Shown piece after piece: positions 1-8,500 of a stretch of DNA of 15,000 bases; within the stretch, counting starts at the first letter, position 1; each line of letters begins with the position of its first letter. The position numbers and the translations under genes were made by a program. Origin of the DNA: Penaeus vannamei (lineage: Eukaryota; Arthropoda; Malacostraca; Decapoda; Penaeidae); contig NC_091551.1 of NCBI RefSeq assembly GCF_042767895.1, forward strand, positions 10,498,830 to 10,513,829, written 5' to 3'. The notes under the pieces are model-generated. The model saw nothing but the letters and a program-made list of their open reading frames with translations, searched no databases and had not been told where the DNA came from.

Positions 1-54
1 CTACTAATATTATTGTTATTATTACTGTTGTTGTTTTGAATATATGTAACCATT

Positions 55-407
55 CATCTTTTTCCACCCTTTTTCCACCTCTATCATCCTTCTCCTCTAC
101 GCCATGCACCTCTTTTAACCTCAATCTCTTCTCCACCCTTTTTCCACCTCTTTCATCCTTCTCCACTACGCCATGCACCTCTTTTAACCTCAATCTCTTC
201 TCCACCCTTTTTCCACCTCTATCATCCTTCTCCTTTACGCCATGCACCTCTTTTAACCTCAATCTCTTCTCCACCCTTTTTCCACCTCTTTCATCCTTCT
301 CCTCTACGCCATGCACCTCTTTTAACCTCAATCTCTTCTCCACCCTTTTTCCACCTCTTTCATCCTTCTCCTCTACGCCATGCACCTCGTTTAACCTCGA
401 TCTCTAT
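55..407. repeat. 69-bp tandem repeat, five copies
   Basis: Five head-to-tail copies of a pyrimidine-rich unit are visible. The landmark GCCATGCACCTC recurs at 101, 170, 239, 308 and 377, exactly 69 bases apart. Copies differ by only a few substitutions, for example CTATCATCC versus CTTTCATCC and CTCCTCTACG versus CTCCACTACG, so the array is young or homogenised. The first copy has the most divergent left edge, and the last has changes at its right edge (CTCGTTTAACCTCGATCTC). Because 69 is divisible by three, the frame stays open and would read a 23-residue Ser/Thr/Pro/Phe-rich repeat. I see no other support for coding. Confidence 0.93.
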
Positions 408-544
408 CGTGTCTCTGCTGCGTCCCATTCACGCGAGGCTTTCCCTTGGTGTCGGAAAGCCTTCGTAATTAATGGCCAAGACGGATGGGGGTTCAGAAGG
501 GGATTTCTTGAAGGGCAGATTAACGTGGTTCGTTTACCGATGGG
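408..544. other. Unique spacer between repeats
   Basis: A short non-repetitive stretch separates the 69-bp array from the GT-rich block. No splice signal pair, start context or RNA fold is convincing here. Confidence 0.6.
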
Positions 545-721
545 ACATATGCACGTGTGTGTGTGTTGGGGGGGTTGGGTGGGTTGGTTTGGGTGTGGTT
601 CTATGTGTGTTGCTGGGTGGGGGGTTGTATGTGTGTGTGTGTGTGGGGTGGGTGGGTAGAAGGAGGGGTTGTGTGTGTGTGGCGGGGGGTATGTGTGTAA
701 GAGGGGGGTGTTTGTGGGGAA

Positions 722-755
<34 letters not shown>

Positions 756-760
756 TGGAT
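545..760. repeat. GT-rich and G-rich low-complexity tract
   Basis: The + strand is almost only G and T. It includes several (TG)n runs, the longest at about 725-752. It also contains four G-runs of three or more at 568-593, separated by 1-7 bases, which meets the usual quadruplex pattern. Alternating purine-pyrimidine runs of this kind can also adopt Z-DNA. The open frames here are compositional. Confidence 0.85.
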
Positions 761-904
761 CTATTTATCTATCTTTATATGCATATTGACACGTACATAC
801 ACTACTTAGAAATCCGATAAGTGATAAATATATTATGATTTATATCTTCTCCACGATGCCTGCCTTTAAATAAAGTGGGAGTGGGAGTGAGAGACGTCCC
901 CCCC
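761..904. other. AT-richer unique spacer
   Basis: This is non-repetitive sequence of moderate AT content between the GT tract and a C-rich homopolymer at about 898-907. No gene or RNA feature can be supported. Confidence 0.55.
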
Positions 905-1160
905 CCCGCCCTTTGACTCCATCCTCCCTTCTCCCTCGACTCCCTCCATCCCTTCACCTTAGACTTCCTCCTTCCCGCCCTAACTCCACTCTCGATTCCC
1001 TCCCTCCACCCTTGACTCCCTCTCTCCCTCCCTCCCTCCCTCCCTCCCACTCACTTCCCTCCCTGCCTCCCTCCACCCTTGACTCCTCCCTCTACTCCCT
1101 CTTTCCATCCATTCCTCCATCCCCCTCGACTCCCTTTCTCCCTCCACCCACTTGCTGCGT
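905..1160. repeat. Degenerate CCCTCC/CTCGACTCCC pyrimidine minisatellite
   Basis: The tract is built from CCCTCC blocks interspersed with CTTGACTCC, CTCGACTCCC and CTCGATTCCC cores. It is the reverse-complement relative of the purine array at 4020-4545. A 22-base segment at 984-1005 occurs as a perfect inverted copy at 4025-4046. No consistent coding signal is present, and the open frames on both strands reflect the lack of stop triplets in CT-rich DNA. Confidence 0.85.
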
Positions 1161-1320
1161 CGGAACACCTGTGGCCTCGTTCCCTCCGACGCGGAACCTG
1201 TGTAACACCTGTTGGATCCACACATACATTGGCGGGACGGGAAGGGTAGGGGGGGGGATGGGTAGGGGGAGGGATAGGTAAGCGGGTAAGGGGGTAAGGA
1301 ATGAGGTCTTCGGTCTGTTC
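1161..1320. other. Unique spacer with G-run cluster
   Basis: Unique sequence leads into a G-rich segment at 1234-1274 with at least five runs of three or more Gs separated by short loops. This satisfies the intramolecular quadruplex pattern on the + strand. No gene is supported. Confidence 0.6.
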
Positions 1321-1478
1321 GTCTGGCTCTTTGTCTGTGTCTTTCTCTTTCTTTTTCTTTCTGTCTATTTGTCCGTTTCTCTTTCTCTCTATGTCTCTGT
1401 ATGTATTTATTTCTCTCTCTCTCTCATTCTTTCTCTCTCTCTCTCTTTCTTTTCTTTCTCTCTTTCTCTTTCATTCTT

Positions 1479-1562
<84 letters not shown>

Positions 1563-1740
1563 TCTTCTCTTCTTTTATTGTTTCTCTCCCTCTCCGTCTC
1601 TTTCCCTCTCCCTTCCCCTCCCTCCCTCCCTCCCTCTCCTTCTCCCTCCCACTACCTCTCCCTCTCTCTGTCTACCCTCCCTCCTCCCTCTCTCTCTCTC
1701 TCACTCTCACTCTCTCTTTTCATTCTTCTGCCTCGCCTAC
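1321..1740. repeat. CT-rich tract with long (CT)n microsatellite
   Basis: Imperfect TTTC/CTCT sequence flanks an uninterrupted (CT)n run at about 1486-1560, roughly 37 dinucleotides. CCCTCC blocks follow, then more CT. All three + frames are open, giving Ser/Leu repeats, which is diagnostic of a repeat artefact. Confidence 0.95.
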
Positions 1741-1935
1741 ACTATTCTGTGACTCAGAAAATGAACGAATAATTTTTTAAAGACATGTTGTAACTACAGT
1801 ATCTGCTAACACGGGGATCAAAATGCATGAGCATTAAATTAATCCAACGATTTACCGATAAGAAAGAGAACATTATTACAAAAATTATCGAATACGTCAT
1901 TGTCAATATCATTCATTTACGTTTACATGTTCTCA
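1741..1935. other. Unique AT-rich spacer
   Basis: About 190 bases of non-repetitive DNA lie between two CT microsatellites. I see no splice sites with an open coding frame and no RNA structure. Confidence 0.55.
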
Positions 1936-2142
<207 letters not shown>

Positions 2143-2304
2143 CTCGCTCTCTCCATCTCTCTCGCTCTCTCCATCTCTCTCGCTCTCTCCATCTCCCTCG
2201 CTCTCTCCATCTCTCTCGCTCTCTCCATCTCTCTCGCTCTCTCCATCTCTCTCGCTCTCTCCATCTCCCTCGCTCTCTCCGTCTCCCTCCCTCTCTCCAT
2301 CTTC
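2143..2304. repeat. 18-bp tandem repeat, eight copies plus a decayed one
   Basis: The unit CTCGCTCTCTCCATCTCT starts at 2143, 2161, 2179, 2197, 2215, 2233, 2251 and 2269, an exact 18-base period. Variants end in CTCC (2179, 2251) or carry CCGTCTCC (2269). A ninth, degraded unit runs to 2304, then CCCTCC sequence follows. The array grew out of the adjoining CT tract, since each unit is a CT run with two marker substitutions (G and A). The hexapeptide it would encode is not evidence for a gene. Confidence 0.95.
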
Positions 2305-2372
2305 CTCTCTCTCCATCTCCCTCTCTCTCCGTCTTTCCCTCTCTCCTTCTCTCCCTCCCTCCCTCCCTCCCT

Positions 2373-2455
2373 CGTGACGTCACGAATGATGAACATGTGT
2401 GGAATTCGTTTTCTGTCAAGAGCCAGATACATCATGTTTCATCGGTATGACGTCA
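2373..2455. promoter_or_regulatory. Pair of palindromic CRE-like sites
   Basis: TGACGTCA, the full consensus for CREB/ATF bZIP dimers, occurs at 2375-2382 inside a 12-base palindrome (2373-2384) and again at 2448-2455. The two lie 73 bases apart in one short unique island between CT tracts. Two perfect 8-base sites this close are unlikely by chance, but no transcription start or neighbouring exon is visible, so regulatory use is an inference. Confidence 0.4.
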
Positions 2456-2489
2456 CCGTTTTGTATTTAGTGCACGTGTAGTTATCTCA

Positions 2490-2628
2490 CTCTTTCTCTC
2501 TCGCTTTTTTCACTCGTTCACTCTCCATCTCCGGCTCCCTCTCCCTCTCCTCCTCTCTATCTCTGCCCCTCTCTCTTTCCCTCCACCTCTCCCTCCCCTT
2601 CTCCCTCCCCTTCTCCCTCCCCCTCTTC
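2490..2628. repeat. CT/CCCTCC low-complexity tract
   Basis: Pyrimidine-rich sequence ending in a short array of CTCCCTCCCCTT-type units at about 2588-2625. No coding or structural feature stands out. Confidence 0.85.
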
Positions 2629-2669
2629 ATGTGTCTCAGATGATGGACTTAAACGAACCCTGTCGTTCT

Positions 2670-2875
2670 GTTTCCATGTGCTTCCTCCTCCTCTATCTCC
2701 TTCTCCTCTTTCTTCTGCTTCTTCTCATCCTCCACGTTTTCCTCATCTTCTTCTTCTCCTCCCCCTCCTCCTCTTCCTCCTCCCCCCCCCCCTCCTCTTC
2801 CTTCTCCTTTTCTAACTTTTCTCCTCTTCTTCCTCCTCCTTTTCTTCATCCTCCTCCTCCTTCCTTCTCTCCCCT
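2670..2875. repeat. TCC/TTC-rich tract
   Basis: Imperfect CTCCT and TTCTTC trinucleotide sequence with a C homopolymer near 2783-2792. The open frames on both strands (Ser/Leu/Pro in one direction, Glu/Arg/Gly in the other) are compositional. Confidence 0.88.
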
Positions 2876-2968
2876 TCGTGATTCGGATCCAACGGCACTT
2901 ACTGAGAGGCATTAATTCCGCGTCACGTACCGGCATTCGCTAATTCTTCGCTGGCAGGATTAGATGCG
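2876..2968. other. Short unique island
   Basis: About 90 bases of mixed composition separate two trinucleotide blocks. Nothing functional is visible. Confidence 0.5.
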
Positions 2969-3550
2969 ATTCCTCCTCCTCTTCCCCCCTTCTGCTTCTC
3001 CTCCTCCTCCTCCTCCCCCCTCTCTACTTCTCCTCCCTCCTCCTCTTCCCCCTTCTCCTTCTCCTCCTCCTCCTCTTCCCCCTTCTCCTTCTCCTCCTCC
3101 CTCCTCCTCCCTCCTCCTCCTCCTCCCCCTCCTCTTCCCCCTTCTCCTCCTCCTCCTCCTCCTCTTCCCCCCTTCTTCCTCCTCCTTCCTCCTCCCCCCT
3201 TTCCACCTCCTCCTCCCCTCTCCTCCTCTTACTCCCCTTCTCCTCCTCCTCCTCCGCCCCCCTTCTCCTCCTCCTCCGCCCCCCTTCTCCTCCTCCTCCG
3301 CCCCCCTTCTCCTCCTCCTCCGCCCCCCCTTCTCCTCCTTCTTTCTTCTCCCTTCTCCTCCTCCCTCCTTCTTCTTCTCCTCCTCCTCCTCCTACTTCTT
3401 CTTTCTTCATCATCATCTTCTTCTTATTCTCCTTCTTCTTCTTCTTCTCCTCCTCCTCCTCCTTTCTCCTTCCTCCTCCCCCCTCCTCCTCCCCGTCCTC
3501 CTCCTCCTCCTCCTCCTGCTCCTCCTCCCTTTCTTCTCCTTCTTCTCCTC
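2969..3550. repeat. Long TCC/TTC polypyrimidine tract with nested 22-bp array
   Basis: Nearly 600 bases of + strand pyrimidine, mainly CCT and TTC triplets with CCCCC interruptions. Within it, the marker CCGCCCCCC recurs with its G at 3256, 3278, 3300 and 3322, an exact 22-base period, so a longer unit has been amplified inside the trinucleotide tract (about 3238-3330). The long frame through this block is an artefact of absent stop triplets. Confidence 0.95.
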
Positions 3551-3571
3551 CGGTCGCTCTAACGTTGCCTG

Positions 3572-3740
<169 letters not shown>

Positions 3741-3848
3741 CTTCCTTGTTTATTTTTGAAGAAAAATAAAAGAAAGAAATAGAGAATTAATAAATGAAAG
3801 GAAAGAAAAATTAATGAATAAGGAAGAGAGAGAGGGAGTGGGAGAGAC
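3741..3848. other. A-rich spacer
   Basis: An AT-rich stretch with AAAGAAA and AATTAATAAATG-like sequence between GA and ACAG microsatellites. No gene is supported. Confidence 0.55.
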
Positions 3849-3939
<91 letters not shown>

Positions 3940-3955
3940 CAGACAGACAGACAGA
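3849..3955. repeat. (ACAG)n tetranucleotide microsatellite
   Basis: About 27 ACAG units, with one interruption (an extra ACAC) near 3937-3940 and further units after it. The reverse strand reads as Ser-Val-Cys-Leu repeats because a four-base period gives the same tetrapeptide in every frame. Confidence 0.97.
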
Positions 3956-4019
3956 GTTAGGAAGTGACAGAAATACGGAAATAAGTTAGAGAGAAGGATG
4001 GACCCCCAACCCCACGTGC

Positions 4020-4545
4020 TGACTAGGGAGGGAATCGAGAGTGGAGGGAGGGAGGGAGAGAGTCGAAGGTGGGGGGAGGGAGGGAGTCGAGAGTGGAGGG
4101 AGGGAGGGAGGGAGAGAGAGAGTCGAAGGTGGGGGGAGGGAGGGAGTCGAGAGTGGAGGGAGGGAGAGAGAGAGTCGAAGGTGGGGGAGGGAGGGAGTCG
4201 AGAGTGGAGGGAGGGAGGGAGGGAGTCGAGAGTGGAGGGAGGGAGGGAGGGAGAGAGAGAGGGAGGGAGGGAGAGAGTCGAAGGTGGGGGAGGGAGGGAG
4301 GGAGAGAGAGAGTCGAAGGTGGGGGAGGGAGGGAGTCGAGAGTGCAGGGAGGGAGGGAGGGAGAGAGTCGAAGGTGGGGGAGGGAGGGAGTCGAGAATGG
4401 AGGGAGGGAGAGAGGGGAGTCGAAGGTGGGGGAGGGAGGGAGGGAGAGAGAGAGTCGAAGGTGGGGGAGGGAGGGAGTCGAGAGTGCAGGGAGGGAGGGA
4501 GGGAGAGAGTCGAAGGTGGGGGAGGGAGGGAGTCGGGGGTGTTAA
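4020..4545. repeat. GGGAGTCGAGAGTGG / GGGAGTCGAAGGTGG minisatellite
   Basis: A purine-rich array alternates two related modules. One carries GTCGAGAGTGGAGGG, the other GTCGAAGGTGGGGG. They are separated by variable numbers of GGGA units, usually 3-5. The alternation is fairly regular across the block, giving a higher-order repeat of roughly 60-70 bases. Some modules carry GTGCAGGG (4342, 4482) in place of GTGGAGGG, so the last third contains a larger duplicated block. No stop triplets arise, so three + frames are open throughout, a repeat artefact. Confidence 0.93.
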
Positions 4546-4552
4546 TTTATAC

Positions 4553-4896
4553 TAGTAGACATGAAGTAAATGATGTGTTAGTGTTGTTTAAAAATGAAGT
4601 GTAGAAAGGAGGGGAACGTGTTAACATACGGGAATGTATGTGTTGACATGACGGAAGTGATATGTAGACGTGAGGTCAATGGAGTGTAAACTTCAGGGAA
4701 TGAATGTAGATAGGCGGTGAAAGGGTCTCTTGACATGACATGACGGAAGGGAAGTATAGACATGAGCGAAAGGGGTATAGAAGTAAAGGAAGGGATATGT
4801 ACACATAAGGGAAGATGCGTGTATACATGAAGTAGAAGTGTATACATGAGTTAAGAGATGTATGAACATGAAGGAAGAAATGTGTACATATGAGAA
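4553..4896. repeat. Strongly decayed ~22-bp minisatellite
   Basis: Successive segments each resemble TAGACATGAAGGAAGTGATGTG. Clear members start near 4555, 4624, 4643, 4666, 4759, 4798, 4821 and 4840, with worse copies between them. Typical spacing is 19-24 bases, about 15 copies in all, with many substitutions and small indels. A simple repeat filter would probably miss it. The minus-strand open frame over this block gives a loosely repeating His/Tyr/Thr/Phe pattern, which follows from the repeat. Confidence 0.72.
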
Positions 4897-5410
4897 TCCT
4901 TCATGTATGTGCCCTAGATTTGAGTGGCATTAACATTTGTACATTAAGGGCGATCGAAACGTCATTGGGGACGAATAAGCGGCATGATGTTGACACAAGA
5001 GTCAGGTGTACCGGGGGGGGGGGAGGCACATGGGAAGAAGGGGGAGACACATTCATGTAGAAGACACATGTGAGGAAGAAGGGAAAGACATCTACGAGAG
5101 CGTAGGGATATAAACTTCCATTAGGAGGAAATGTAGAGCTGTGTGGGAGAGGGAGAGAGGCACCTTAGAGGGAGAGGGAGACAAATACCTTAGAGGGAGA
5201 GATCATCACTCGGAGGTAGAGGGGAGTCAGAAATCTACCATCAGGTAGATTAAACACATTCCATGAACGTTGTAGGGAAGCAAAGCATAATTTTGATTTT
5301 TGTTCAGATTTGTTTTTGGTTCATGTTATTTCCTCGGATGACGTAGGTCGACCTGACGGAGCATGTTACCTGTCACTCTTCCCTGTCCCTCACGCCTTGT
5401 GTCGTCACTC
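4897..5410. other. Mostly unique, AG-rich flank upstream of the exon
   Basis: About 500 bases with a G homopolymer at about 5013-5021, two copies of CCTTAGAGGGAGAG (near 5163 and 5190) and a perfect short inverted repeat at 5232-5251. If the exon at 5436 is internal or spliced to an upstream leader, this is intron sequence. No coding exon is evident. Confidence 0.55.
5232..5251. other. Perfect 8-bp hairpin
   Basis: AATCTACC at 5232-5239 and GGTAGATT at 5244-5251 are exact reverse complements around a four-base ATCA loop. It is short and moderately AT-rich. It lies in presumed intron about 180 bases before the exon, with no known family resemblance. Confidence 0.5.
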
Positions 5411-5435
5411 ACTGACCGGCTTGATTCTGTTGCAG
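5411..5435 (+). promoter_or_regulatory. Putative 3' splice acceptor
   Basis: ACTGAC (5411-5416) matches a branch-point core (CTNAC-like). It is followed by a T-rich stretch and TTGCAG at 5430-5435, giving a good YAG acceptor directly before the GC-rich open frame. A second AG at 5449-5450 is 15 bases downstream and in phase, so a minor alternative acceptor is possible. Confidence 0.65.
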
Positions 5436-5461
5436 GTGGCGTGTGCGCAGGCGCGCCCGCC

Positions 5462-5494
5462 ATGGTTCCCGAGCCGCCCACGCTGCTGTCATGA
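5462..5494 (+). CDS. Upstream ORF of 10 codons overlapping the main start
   Basis: The ATG sits in CCCGCCATGG, with G at -3 and G at +4, a near-ideal eukaryotic initiation context. It reads ten codons (MVPEPPTLLS) to TGA at 5492-5494. That TGA overlaps the candidate main ATG at 5491-5493 as ATGA, in a different frame. If the transcript begins translation in this exon, scanning ribosomes should meet this start first, and the main protein would depend on leaky scanning or on reinitiation at the overlap. If an upstream coding exon feeds the main frame, this ORF is meaningless. Peptide function is unknown; the arrangement itself is what can be seen. Confidence 0.4.
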   Translation: MVPEPPTLLS

Positions 5495-7311
5495 GGATGT
5501 CTTGCAGTGGTTGGGTGTCGGGTGGGGCGGCGCCCCCCATGGTACTGGCGCCGCCCGACTCCCTCGCCTACCGCCGCTACCTCCGGTTCCTCCCCAGCCA
5601 GGAGGAGTCTGGAGGGAAGTTCCTGGCGCTGGAGGGCGCGGAGGGCTTGGGCCCGCAGGGGCGGCTCCTCGACCTAAGGCGGCAGGGGGAAGCGGGGTAC
5701 GGGCACGAGGGAGTGCAATATCAGAACCCTAAAAATGGGAGCAGTGGGACGGCAGAGATAGAAGGCGGGAAGCTCGGTGATAAGGCAGCGGATGTCAGTG
5801 TGAGCTTTCGGGTTCAGCAGTACACAGCTATGCTTCGCGCCCGACACAGCGCGCAATACAACACACCGCTCCAGACGTCCCGCTCCTGCTCCAGCATTGT
5901 CTTTCGGAGTTCGCGTCGCAGCCTGTTCTCCCGGTCGGCCGAAGGGCACGAGGACAGCGGCAAGGACGGGGCCGACGAGTCCGGATGCGAGAGCTCGCGC
6001 AACGGCTCCGTGGACTCGGGCGAAGGGGAGGTCGCCTTCTCCTCGAGGTACCGCTCCTTCTCCCTGCCATGGCCCAGTGACCCGACGTGGCGCTGGTCGA
6101 GCGATCCCAACATAACCAGCATGGCCGGCGTCCAGTCTTCCGCCTTCGGGCCCGTCGGCGGCCGTCGGGCCAGCGACCAGCACAGCGCCTCCCTCGTGCG
6201 CCTCGACTCCGCCACCAGCGACGAGGGCTGCCCCCGCGACGGCTCCACGGGCCCCACGCCGCCGCCCTCGCCCGTGTTCCGTCTGTCTGCGGCGAACCAC
6301 CTCATGGGACTCATCACGCCCTTCAAGTCCCTCTCCCCCGCCTCCTCCATGGGCTCGCACCTGGGCTCGGTGGAGGACCTGCCGCTCATGCGCTCCAGGT
6401 CGCTGGGCCACGTCCCTGACCACTGGTCGCGCTCGCACTCGGCGGACAGCGCCGTCGAGGTGGAGGAGGAGTCGGTCATTGTCTCGCCCGCCCTCTCGCC
6501 CGCCGTGCCTCCTGCTGGCGCGTCCGAGGCGTTGTCGGATTACTTGGCGGGCGCCGAGCAGGTCAACGGCGGGCCGGAGGCGGGGGCGAGCGGCACCTGC
6601 GACGCCTGCAGCGACGAGAGGAAGCTCTCCGCGGCGGAGAGCGGTCAGTGCAGTGGCGGCAGGTGCCCCGCGGACGAGCCTTGCGTGCCCAATGGTGATA
6701 TAGTGTTTGGTGAGAGTGATGGTGAAAGTCACGCTTTTTGTGATTGTAATGAAAATTGTGAGAAAGACGTGAGCGTTGTGCGGGAGAGCGTCGACGATTG
6801 CTTGAGAACAGTGGAGCTGCGGAAGAAGTTGAGTCAGAGTGGGAATCGTCGCGAGCGCCGGCACGGGGGCGTGAACGGCGAGGTGCTGTTCCGTCACGCC
6901 CGCGCCTGCGGCGTCGTGCAGGGCCCCGAGGACCGGGAGGCGGCGGCCAAGAAGGTGCTGCGGACGCCGTCCGTGGTGATCAGCGACCACAGCGGCGACA
7001 CCATCAGCCTCACCGTCGCCCTGGCCTCCAGCGACTTCTCCATCGACCAGCTGGGGAAGATGGAGAAGCTGCAGGAGTCGGCGAGCCCGACGCTGTCGGC
7101 GGGCGACGACGCCTCCCGGAAGGTGTCCAGCTGCTCCTCGTGCTCAAGCGTCAGCACCGTAGACATGACCACGCCCCTCACCACCATTAGCCTCGACAGC
7201 CTTATCGAGGTGCCCAACCGACGCATCTCCGACTGCTCCACGTGCAGCAACGTCACGGCCTCCGAGGACGAGGTGGAGCACGAGCTGTCAAGGCCTCCGC
7301 CCCCGAGAAAG
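5491..7311 (+). CDS. Large coding exon of an unidentified Ser-rich phosphoprotein (partial gene)
   Basis: A GC-rich exon runs from an acceptor at 5435 to a donor at 7312 and is open throughout in one frame. I take ATG 5491 as the provisional start (G at -3). A second ATG follows at 5497. The frame is also open back to the acceptor (first in-exon codon at 5437), so the exon could be internal and the protein longer. From 5491 it gives 607 codons ending at a codon boundary (phase 0). The product is rich in Ser, Gly, Pro and acidic residues, without membrane segments or a signal peptide, and probably largely disordered. Visible features, numbered from 5491: basophilic-kinase-type sites RRAS (225-228), RSRS (301-304), KKLS (445-448) and RRIS (577-580); proline-directed TPPPSP (256-261); an acidic VEVEEES patch (322-328); scattered Cys at 370-423; a hydrophobic, possibly conserved block at about 491-521; CSSCSS near 548; and a PPPP end. 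This suggests a regulated scaffold or adaptor, but I recognise no family and no catalytic domain. Confidence 0.78.
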
Positions 7312-7317
7312 GTAAGC
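7309..7317 (+). promoter_or_regulatory. Putative 5' splice donor
   Basis: AAG|GTAAGC spans the boundary, with G at 7311 and GT at 7312-7313, a near-perfect U1 match. It falls where GC-rich codon structure gives way to less constrained sequence. The frame continues open for 55 more codons to TAG at 7477-7479, so intron retention would add a short tail starting VSLDL and create an RKVS site at the junction. Confidence 0.72.
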
Positions 7318-8249
7318 CTCGATCTCGTCTGCAGTTCTGTCTCCGTCTTGGGCCGCGGTGTCCTTGCGGCGTCCTCCCGCGGTGCCCCCGCGCCCTGGCA
7401 CTCGGCCGGGCGAGGCGAAAGGGCGCCGCGAGTGGAAGGACTTTTTATGGTCACTTTACAATGCTGCGTCTTTACGTAGGCCGAGCTGATTCTGTGAAAC
7501 GATCGTGAAGATAAGTCTGCTTACGAATATAATGAACTTTTCTATTCGCAAGTGAAGGTTTAAAACGATGAACGTGAACTCACCTTTCTCGTTACTCTTA
7601 CGGCCAAAGGGGATGAATGAAAAATCCGTTTTATGGTTTGGGTATTTGGTATTTCTTTCACTTTTTTACACCGTGATCGCAAGTGCTCTTTCTGTAAAGG
7701 AATAGCGCATTTTATTATTTTTTTTTATACTATTTTTTATACTATTTTTTTTATACTATTTTTTTTTTTTTAACTATTAGTTATATTTTAGTTTTAGTGT
7801 TATTTTTATACTTTAGTTTTAGTGTTATTTTTAAATTTTAGTTTAATTATCAGTTATTGTTATTTTTATTATTATATAATTCTTAGACTTGTAACGTCCC
7901 TTCGTCGATTATCAAGCGAAGGGCAGAATTGCGCAGCGGAGGCCCACAATCTGCCCCAAGAGCTCTCCTTATCAAGCAGTGTCGTCGCCGCGTGTCCTTC
8001 GGCAGCACGGCGATGTTCGCAGTAGTCCTTCGCTCCTTCGTGGTGTTTTTTCCTCCACGTGAAGTTTTGTTAAGTAATGGATGTCATTGATGTCTGGGAA
8101 TCTGACCTTGACTCCCAGGATGGCGGGGGTCGAGAGGTGGGGGTTTGGGGGGGAGGGGGCGTCTGCTTTCTTTCGTGCACGTAAATATATACCCATACGT
8201 ACATGGTGCACACATAATTGCGTACATACACACAGCGACACACGTTTCT
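7312..8249 (+). other. Presumed intron start with T-rich stretch
   Basis: After the donor, GC-rich sequence fades by about 7480. From 7700 to 7870 the + strand is T-rich, with short repeats of TTTTTTATACTA (7725-7765) and TTTAGTTTTAGTGTTATTTTTA (7790-7840). A 7-bp stem (CCCTTCG 7898-7904 with CGAAGGG 7917-7923) lies just after. I found no convincing acceptor followed by a coding frame, so the next exon of the + strand gene is not identified. Confidence 0.55.
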
Positions 8250-8302
8250 CTCTCTCTCGCTCTCTTTCTCTTTCTTTCTTTCTTTCTCACCTCCTCTCCC
8301 TC

Positions 8303-8394
<92 letters not shown>

Positions 8395-8500
8395 CCTCTC
8401 CCTCTCCCTCTCCCTCTCTCTCTCCATCACTCATGTGTACACTCTCTCACTCTCACTCTCACTTTTGCTCTCACTCACACTCACCCTCACATCCATGACC
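8250..8500. repeat. (CT)n microsatellite block
   Basis: CT dinucleotides with a near-pure run from about 8307 to 8390, then CCCTCT hexamers to 8420 and CACTCT units to about 8490. C homopolymers follow near 8499-8508. Frames open on both strands are artefacts. Confidence 0.95.

Noticed and set aside
5674..6990. Long minus-strand open frame (438 codons) opposite the exon
   Set aside because: It mirrors the GC-rich + strand exon, whose codon bias leaves the antisense frame without stops. Composition is Arg/Gly/Ala/His-rich without domain structure, and no splice sites support it.
7898..7923. Stem CCCTTCG/CGAAGGG as a possible small RNA or terminator
   Set aside because: Seven base pairs with a 12-base loop is common by chance. 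There is no flanking promoter, no tRNA arms and no conserved RNA family resemblance.
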